Assembly: GCF_963855985.1 (NCBI RefSeq)
Contig: NC_087112.1
Coordinates: 7,194,501 to 7,258,500 of the forward strand
Direction of reading: 5' to 3'
Length of the DNA stretch: 64,000 nucleotides
Source: Ostrinia nubilalis
Taxonomy: Eukaryota; Arthropoda; Insecta; Lepidoptera; Crambidae
The notes under the pieces are model-generated. The model made no database searches and had not been told where the DNA came from. It saw only the letters and a list, made by a program, of their open reading frames with translations. A program made the translations under genes and the position numbers. This document shows positions 55,441 through 64,000 of the stretch, piece after piece. The stretch's first letter is position 1. Every line of letters starts with the position of its first letter.

Positions 55441-56711
55441 CGCCCCGTCTATGTCTATATGCGCTACGATTACAGGGTATCATTTTGCATAGTCGCAAGA
55501 CTTCACTCCGCTGCTGTCAAATCAATGTCACATAATGTTATCGCAATGTGTGTGGCCCTTGGCCAAATCACAGAAGCCTATGCGAAGAAAGAGCACTTGA
55601 ATGACAATGAAAATCAGGGTTACCATTTTATAAGATCTCCTCACTAATGAGGGTAACAAAGTAACATTAATAATCTAGCCATTAATTACATTTATTACCT
55701 ATACGAGAAAGTAAAGCAACATGCGGTTTTATTTTAATTTGTAAAATATTTGTAACAGTTTGTTCTAAGTTTAGTTTTACAACAGTATTGCTGTTTCAAC
55801 TGTCACTGTGAAGCTTTGGGAAAATAAATAAATAGAAAAAATATTAACATAAATATTTATTTAAGTTTTTATGTTCATTATCATAATATGCCAATTTAAG
55901 TTACACTGTGTGACAGTCTTTGACACTAAACAAACTCTTCAGCTTAATAATACCTACCTACAGGGCGTTTTTATAGTTACTCTTGCTGATGAAACAAGAA
56001 GGGTTGATTCTACTACTGAAATACAACTACTTTTCTTACAGGACCAATATCAAATTCTCAAAAAAATTCACATCCTCGTGATGGTGATAATTTCTATGGA
56101 GAGGTTTTTTTTTATATTCGGTCTCTTGGGATAAGTTATTCCATTTGAGCAGTAGAATTAATCCTTTTTATTTGATCACATATAAAAATAACACAAGTTT
56201 TTAGGAAAACTTCTTCTTTGGTATGGTATCACCACGGAGTTATAATGGCGGCAACTCTGTATCACTGACTTGTAACTTTCAAACAGTATGAATAATAAGG
56301 GCACCACATTGGTTTTCTTTCTGAAAAAAGGCTTTCACATTTAGTACTAACCCTTTAGCACTATTTCATTGAAATAAAAATACAATAAACGCACAGAAGA
56401 CTGAAATTGAGTCAACTGACGTGACATTTATAATTTGTTGACATTATGACAGTTTGACAAGACTAGGGATTGAAAAAGTTCTAATTGAAAAAGTAAAATG
56501 ACAATTTATTAAAACGATTCACAAGGATATAATCGATTAAAAATATTTATAAAAATGTTCTGATACTTGCCTGTAGCGATTATACAATCCTGGTTTCTAC
56601 TGAAAAACTACCTCGTGGCAAGATTTTAATAAAATAATAAAATCTTTATCTTCTCTTTCACAATCTATAAAAGTTCATTTGGTCTATTATTATACATGTG
56701 CTACGAGTATG
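55441..56711. other. Intergenic, nothing recognised
   Basis: AT-rich with no supported gene or named repeat. Confidence 0.4.
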
Positions 56712-56900
56712 AATGAGGGTTTTCGCGATTGAAAAATCCGCGAGATGGCAATACGTAGACGCGAGGTCCAAATGCTGCATGATTGGTGGATTTTGACATA
56801 TCTGTCAATGTCATGTCAAAAATAACCAATCATGCAGCATTTGGACCTTACGTCTACGTATTGCCATCTGGCGGATTTTTCAATCGCGAAAACCCTCATT
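56712..56900. mobile_element. Near-perfect hairpin MITE, 189 bp
   Basis: Arms of about 75 bp: AATGAGGGTTTTCGCGATTG and AATCCGC in the left arm, GCGGATTTTTCAATCGCGAA in the right. The word AATGCTGCATGATTGG is also in the stem. Confidence 0.85.
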
Positions 56901-59900
56901 GGCATAGATTATGAGAGACTGGCAACTATACTAGGTTGATATATTATGTTTCTCTCACTTCAACTGGCATTGGATTCAACATCGGATTCTGACACTTTTA
57001 CAGTTATGATACCATGAATATCAGTTTATGGTCCTAATTATTTTTATTTTATTTACGACCTTCGACCAGTTGGACACTGCTTTTAACGCAAATCTAGTCT
57101 TCAAAGCAGTTTAATCGATTTATTTTATTTTCAAAATCGATATTTTATTGTCTATGATGGCCGCAGGAACATCACTATACATGGACTCCCAGCAATAAAG
57201 TACGGTAATGCCTCGTACAGATTTTATCGGCAAAAATTATGGAACTTGATAGGTTTTAGACCATGCCACGCACCAAAACGTCCGGAAGTTGTAATAGTAT
57301 TATAGAATAAACGTTAAAAGACTTATTTATTTAATTTTTCAATGCTTAAGTGTCCATTAGAATGAAAGGGTGCTTAATGTATTAAAAAAATTAGAAAATA
57401 ATTATGATGGGTTAATGTTTTTGGGCGGTTTTTAGGCGATTTCTGACAATGTCCTTTAGAACGCGCTGCGGCCAGCATGAGAATATACTTCTTTTGAGTT
57501 TAAAAACGTTCTGAGATTAGACGTTATTTTGGTTTTCCTTTTTAGTTTTGACTTTGGTTCGATATTTTTTAGTTATGAATAAAAGAAAGGCAGTTCGCGG
57601 ATAGCGGTATTGGAATACATCCTTTTGTGATATTAGTTGAACAGGTTTCTGAAGTTATGGTAACTAATGACGTTTAAGGTTTAAATAAAAATGTTTCTTA
57701 ATTTCTAGGGTACCGTATGAGCTAGATAGATAGTTTAGTAAATATATCATCATCACTATTAACTTGAAAATATTAAAGAAAATAATTATAAAAATTTACG
57801 AAAAACATCGGATAGGTGAAACTAAATTTTTAAATTTTTCTAAGTAAAGGTTGTAAAAAAGATGAAATGTCAAATGTTGGAACAAAAATAAAAACTGAAA
57901 TGTCCGTTAGAAAAGTTCAAAAGACACGAAATATGGTTTAAAATCCGAATGGAAACCAGTTCCTTTAAAAAAAGTTGCCAAATAAAGAATCCTAACATTT
58001 GGCAAAGAAATCGCGTTTTTTCAACCAACACCCGGCGGTAACGTGACTCCGCGGTTTTGTCAAAATATTTTATACTGTTGCATAATTTTTTTACCCCTTT
58101 TTACCCCAAAACCCCTTTCCGGAAGAACCCTTTGTTAACGGGGTGAATGTAAGACATCTGATATCGTAGATCCGAGATAACTGTAATGACAAGTTTGATA
58201 CAAACTTTCGTAATATCAAAAGAATTTTTTTGGTATAAAGGCGCATTTGAAGATTTTTTTAAAAGTTTAATTTATAATTGTTAAATACTCTGGGAATAGG
58301 TCCTTTCAAAATTTTGGTAAATATGCCTGGCCTAATAATATGAAAGGAAAAGATAGAGTAGGTAGGTACCTAGTAAAAAAAAAAGTAGAAGCAAAACTTA
58401 AACGGATCATGAACTAAAGCTAGCATATTAAAACATATAAACTGTGTTGTTTTCAGTTTTCAATTTTAACAGTAAGAATTTACTTTAAATTCCAACATTG
58501 AAATTAAAACATGTTTTGCAAGTAAACGCACCAGAAAATCTAAACTAAATATTTTCCAAAATACGCCACCAAAAAGCGCAGACATGGCAATTAAAATATT
58601 ATATCAAGCGAAATGCGGCCATTTTGGAATATTCCGCGCGAAAAAACGTCTAAATCCCCAAATATTTCTAATTAAAGTCGCTGGCACAAAAACCCTGGTC
58701 GCCGTTATTAATTTTGAAAAATTTAAACAAATCCGCCATTTCTGAGATCGACAACTATGCGGGATATTTATCGCGCGCATTTTTGCTAAGCAATTTTGGC
58801 GGGCGTGCGATAGAGATGGCTGACGCGTTTTCTTTCAAATGAGAGGGATGGATTTTGGTGATATGTTGCAACGTAGAGACATGTAAGTGAGGATTTTGAA
58901 AAAATGATGTCTTTTCATCGAAAAATAACGGGGTTAAGTAATTTTGGATGGCAGTAACTTTTTTAACAGATAATAAATTTAATATTTTTAAATATTGTCT
59001 TGTAAGCTCAAAAGATATCATAAACATAATTACCTAATCCAATTAATTCCCCTTGTAGAGTTGCCCTTTTGCGTCAGTCCATTTCATCCCGTCCTTGAAA
59101 TCTTTCGCCCTTATCTCTTCTGTAACCCTGAGAAAGCGTCATGGTCACACTCAATTAAAAAAATCACAACGATCGTTAAAAAAGCTACAGTTTTTGCATT
59201 TGAAATAAATCTCTAACATGATATTTTAACTGTTCATAAAGATTCGACTTTCAAATCTCTCTGTACTTATTTGGTTACAATTTACAAGTACATTTTATAA
59301 CAACTAAGTACGAAAAGTCGTAGCGTTTGTTAAATCCCAAATGAAGCTTTTACTTCGTGTAACATTTGTCTAGTGAAATATCAGCAAGTTCAATATTTTT
59401 GTCTTTAAAATTGGGCATTTTATGACTTATTTTCACTCGCCACTCGGCCGTATCGAGCGACGTGAATTTCCGAAAATGTCCAGTTTTTGCGAACGCTCGT
59501 AATTTTAGGAAAATTCGGATGCGCGCGCGCCGCCGCTTAGCTGTAATTATACCTATTTCGATCTTCGGCCTTTTTGCCCGCGTATTACATTGTAATTCGA
59601 CAGCATCGAAAGCCAATTACAACCACCCTTATTACTATCACATTAAAGGCCAAAATTGAACTGGACATAATTATAGTAATTATTATGCTGAAAGAGGTGA
59701 GAACAGACCAGTGTTTTTGTTGTATTCTCGAGGATTTAAAAACAATTAATGTTTGTAGGTGCATGCTTTTGTTTAATTAGTAAAAAGTATTTAATTTTAT
59801 TCCTTTTGCGATTGATGAAAGATATAAAACTTACAAGATTATTATCTTATCTAAATTATTCAGTTCCCGCGAGTCCCGCGACGGTATTTTTTCATAAAAC

Positions 59901-62900
59901 TTTAACCCTTTCAGTGTTTATGAGAATGCTTTAGCGAATGTCAACCATACCCTTTCCAAACTAGTTTAATTACAATTATTTTATTAGGTAAATAATTTTA
60001 GTAAAACTAATAACAATAGATAAAATTGATAAGTTTAAGTAAATTTACTCGGTAAACGATTACGAGAAAATATTATTAAGAGTTGTGTAAAGTTTTGCAA
60101 AGAGTTGAGAAGAATCATAACTGAAAAAAAAAACCGGTTACGCAAAGACGAAATCTAATTTAAAAATCTCGTCTTATAACCCAAAAATACAGCAGGGGTA
60201 CATCTGACCCACCTGCTAAATCTCGACCCGAGCACAAAGCGGGGCGCATAATAGACGAACGCGAACCCCGCACATCGCAAAAAAGTCCGTGACAATCGAA
60301 AAAAACCGAAAAGATGCCAAAGGTGTCTCAATTTTTAACAAAAAAGTTCGCCAAGGTTAAGACCCATGGGAAAGAGTTAGATACGCTTTAAAACACTCCC
60401 TTTTCCCCATCTTCCGCGTTTTTTTCACGTAACTGTTAGAGAGGGTACCGTTTACTATTATGTTCGGTTCAAAAATTGCCAAATTCACCCCTTTTAGGAA
60501 GCAACAGATGATGCGAGACGCGTGAGATAGTTTTTTTTTTCTTTAATTTTTCGCCGTTTGATTTATAACTGTTTGCAGTAATTTGAGATTTTTATAGAAA
60601 TTCCGACTGTTGTAGGAGATTTAAGATGGATTTAATAACGGTTTCTGGCGAATGGCGATATCATTTTTTGTATGGGAAATATTTTATGATATTTGATACT
60701 GTGATAAATGATGAAATTAATTATAAGGAAATTATTTAACGTGGCGATAAAAGATACACTTTACAGACTTGATATTCGTTATTTGTCGGTGCTTGAGTAC
60801 CAAAATGAATGTCAATCAAATTGTCACAAGCTATCAATACAGAAAGCAAATAATCTTATTATGATGCGCGATTAGTTTTTAATAGCAAAAAGGTTCCGCT
60901 ATTGATTTTTTCTTGGCCATTTCGTCATTGTCCGTTTTTTATTGTGCCCCGCGCAATCAGAAGCCATTGTCCGATTTTGTGGGCAAGATGCCCCTTTTTG
61001 ACCATCTTGGGCAAAAAACGGAAAGGTCGCCGGGGTCATAAGTCAAGCTATTCAGCGTTATGGGGTCATTTCTTCGGTCTATTTCAACAAAAAGGTGGTA
61101 TTGTGTGCGGTTGCGAATTCCAGAAATGTGTGTATCGTAGTAACGCGATACCGGTGTGACCCCGGGTCAATCGAGCCGCGGCATTGTAAGGGTTAAAGGT
61201 GGCAAATTAAAGTTTTAAAGAAATAGTCAAGATTGTATTGAAATGTATTGATAATAGGCAAGGTGATGGTACTGAATGGCGATTCTGATTGAAAAGTGCA
61301 TTCAGCAGTTTAAAAAAAGTCGTAAGTGCTTACATACGACGCAACCTCAACACTAAAGCATCGTATGTAATATTCATAAGTGTGATTTTACAACATAATG
61401 GTTCCGATTGATATTAATTTAGGAAAGGTTTTGGTAACTTCCCAGGGTTTAAGGTTTTAGAACTAGGTGCTTCGTTTTATAATAAATTATGATAAAGCTA
61501 CGATAAATTAACGTTTGCTACATTTATTTTTAGCTGGGGTATCTCGTAGCATCTTCACCGAGTGCTAATTAGCATGTTTTAAATTAATTAAAAGTAAATT
61601 AACGTCAATTTATGCCGTCATCGTAATTTATAAAACGCGAACGATTTCACGGCTTGTAACAATTTTAAGTACAGGTTCTTACATTGAAATAAATCCGTAT
61701 AAATTAAATTATAAATTCTTAAGAACACTATAAATCTCAGGACAAAAGTTCAAAAGATATTAATGTAGATTAACCTTGAGGATTATTTTAAAATATTCGC
61801 TTCACCCCAAGAAAGATTCTCACGATTCCCCCTGTTTTGTGAATTTCTGAGTTATCTGTTTACGCGCGGTTGGCGCAAAAAGTAGATCATTTGAAAGTGG
61901 TTCCATTGTCAATTTTTTGGGCGAAAAAACTCAAAAAACGTGACCCCATTCTACTGATGAGGTCCTGACATTGTGAACTAGGTTTAACCCTGTGCGATTT
62001 TGAAATTCGATCTGGTATTTTTTTGTGGATTTTATTGATGATATTGGAATGGTTTTTTTAAGGAAACTTTCTTGTGAGAAGATGATTGTGAGCTTTTACC
62101 TATTCAGTTTTTTTTTTCAATCAACTGATTATTTATTCAATAATTATTACTTAGGGTATAATTTTACTCGATGTAGGATTGTAGGTAATGGCTATAGATT
62201 TAATATACTGAAAGGAAAGGAACAGTATCTTCACAAAATTTACTTATTTTCAGAAGTAGAAAAACATTTTGATTTAATTTAATTTGATCTTAGGACATGT
62301 CCACACGATGCGTGTGCGTTATTGCGCGCATGGCAACTCAACACGCATGTTTGTAAAAGTACTCACATACAAACTCCCAATGACATTTATAATTTCACTC
62401 TGGCCAACATTAATATGGTTATTAAAAAACCAAAAAGGCATTACGATTCCTGAAACGGCCCTGGGAAACGTGATCAAACAAAAGTGATGAGAAAAAAAAC
62501 TATCGACAAACAAAATCGAGCGCATCGACCAGAAAACTTATTGTATTAATATCACATCGATACCAGTCGAAACCGCGACCGTTTCTTGGTAAAAAGCGCA
62601 CAGCGCCTCATATGTGCAAGGCTAAAAATAATTTCCAACGTTTAATACAAAAATCTCAATAATTAACTTCGTTACAGCCCAATAAATTACAATACGAGAA
62701 AGAAATGCAGCTCGATGCACACGACGATCCCGCGTCTGTATATGGACACACGATTGTAGCTAGTGATGTGCCTGATGCGGGATTTTGTATCGATAGCTTT
62801 TAGCTACAATGTTGTCGTTTGAAATGCTGATTTAAATGACATTAGCGTGGTTGGAAGCTGGTTTATACCTAGTTACTGAGCTCCATTTTTAGATGGAATT

Positions 62901-63264
62901 TACAATGCTTAATTGCGACATTGACTCATAATGTGCTACTTTAGCTGATGGACATAAATAAAAGCTCATAAAGTAACTTAATATCACTAGAGTTGGTAGA
63001 AGAATACTAGATAAATTTTGAATGATTGTTTAGAATTTACTTAATAATGAAACATGTTAAACTAAAACTTTCATGGATTCATTGATAATGCTTAGAAAAT
63101 TTAATTAATATCGCTGTCGTCGAAAGAAAATGTCATGCGATCGGGTGATTATCTAAACCACAATAAACGAAAAAATAATTTAAGTCATAAATTACACATA
63201 ACTAGACTTCGTATTCTAGGTATTTGTACTGTAATTACAATCAATCTGATGTCAACAAAATATT
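56901..63264. other. Long repeat-poor, gene-free stretch
   Basis: No supported ORF and none of the repeat families seen elsewhere. Contains GC-bearing islands in AT-rich sequence (58600-58720, 59520-59590, 60190-60320, 60930-61180) whose words are not simple repeats. Could be a regulatory block or a long intron of a gene outside the window. Confidence 0.4.
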
Positions 63265-63468
63265 TACTTTGATGATTGTATCGCCGACTAAAGTACGGCC
63301 AACTAGGAGCGATAAAAAAGGTCGATACGACTGTCGAGTTGACAATATATTCTGAATCTTCCCGTCTTGTGTATTTGTCGTAATGTCTCGTTCTCCCGCC
63401 AAAATATGTCAAAGTCAGACGGGTTCATTTGGTATCGCTTCTCGTTGGCCGTACTTTACATCAAAGTA
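63265..63468. mobile_element. Small inverted-repeat element
   Basis: TACTTTGATG, then AAAGTACGGCCAACTAGGAG, mirrored by CTCGTTGGCCGTACTTTACA and CATCAAAGTA. Confidence 0.6.
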
Positions 63469-64000
63469 TCGACACCAACCTATCGACACCTCAATCCGCG
63501 CACCGGCGCATCCCTACACAGCCCGATCACAAATACATTGGTATGATTTATCGCGAACACGGACAACAAGTCATGTGTGGATAGTATCAGCACACATACG
63601 CATGCGTACGTGAGGACTCGGCCGCGACGTCTTTGCGTATGAACTCTTTGTGCGAATTTTGGAATTGCGAATTTGAATTTGAATTTCGAACGGGCAAAGA
63701 AAGATAATTTTGGTGCGTTCGCTTTTTAAATGTATTTTGCGGATGTTTTAGGTACTTTTTTTTCTTGAGTTGATTTTTTTAATAGCAAAACGAACCTGCC
63801 TGATACAATACTATTGGTAAAAACATGTGTTACAATAACCTATTGTACAATTAGTCTTATTTATAAGCGCTTTGGAACATATTCTGTTAGCTTGTAAGAT
63901 GATTGAAAAATAATAAATAAATAAATAAATTGTCATTAGGTCCTATTTTTGCAAAGTTTAATTCATTAAATTAACTAACTGTAACTTAATTACTTTTATT
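63469..64000. other. Intergenic with an AATA microsatellite
   Basis: (AATA)n at about 63909-63931. Nothing else seen. Confidence 0.5.

Noticed and set aside
60902..61159. 85-residue open frame in the repeat-poor block
   Set aside because: Composition is irregular, no recognisable motif and no neighbouring exon; open frames of this length are expected by chance.

Overview
The window is eukaryotic: small exons with GT/AG boundaries, large AT-rich introns and many nested transposable elements. Repeat types typical of moths and butterflies (short elements ending in GCCCGCGGCTTC-like sequence, RTE 3' ends with ATG or GAAC tails, tRNA-derived SINEs) together with a muscle gene of insect type point to a lepidopteran genome. 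I cannot name the species.

The left half (676-30059, + strand) holds the last 19 exons of one gene, the giant muscle protein projectin/twitchin (fly bent, bt). The exons join in a single reading frame of 984 codons: a twitchin-type kinase domain (about residues 46-301), a basic regulatory tail, and five C-terminal immunoglobulin domains, ending at TAA 30057-30059. A 3' UTR with AATAAA signals follows to about 30.63 kb. The gene continues upstream of the window.

The most unusual feature is that several exons of this gene have been partly copied in tandem, and the copied unit nearly always spans the exon 3' end plus its 5' splice site. Cases are: the kinase catalytic-loop exon (three copies, period 141 bp, open in frame), the first Ig exon (a decayed array split by a transposon), the second Ig exon (nine near-identical 161-bp copies plus one decayed copy, with two decayed acceptor-side copies upstream), exon 17 (three copies of about 69 bp starting at the donor) and exon 18 (about five copies or remnants). 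A 17-bp minisatellite also starts just after the donor of exon 14. In most arrays only the first donor keeps the protein frame.

The introns are full of mobile elements. Intron 1 holds a hAT-type element (938-3020, 8-bp duplication) sitting inside a MITE and containing a dead R1-like LINE. Intron 8 holds a 5.27-kb element with inverted repeats of about 0.8 kb and a perfect 9-bp target duplication (11470-16742; Mutator/Foldback-like), itself carrying a hAT MITE and two further inverted-repeat elements. MITEs and Helitron-like elements are scattered elsewhere.

The right half (30.6-64 kb) has no gene I can support. From 31 to 55.5 kb it is built from retrotransposon pieces: a broken RTE LINE (48.2-50.46 kb), many RTE 3' ends (several with exact target duplications, one with a 5' inversion), an L2/CR1-like fragment (41.4-42.0 kb), a head-to-head palindromic Tc1 element (51805-53390), SINEs and MITEs. 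From about 56.9 to 63.2 kb the sequence is almost free of recognisable repeats and of genes, and may be a regulatory block or the intron of a gene outside the window.
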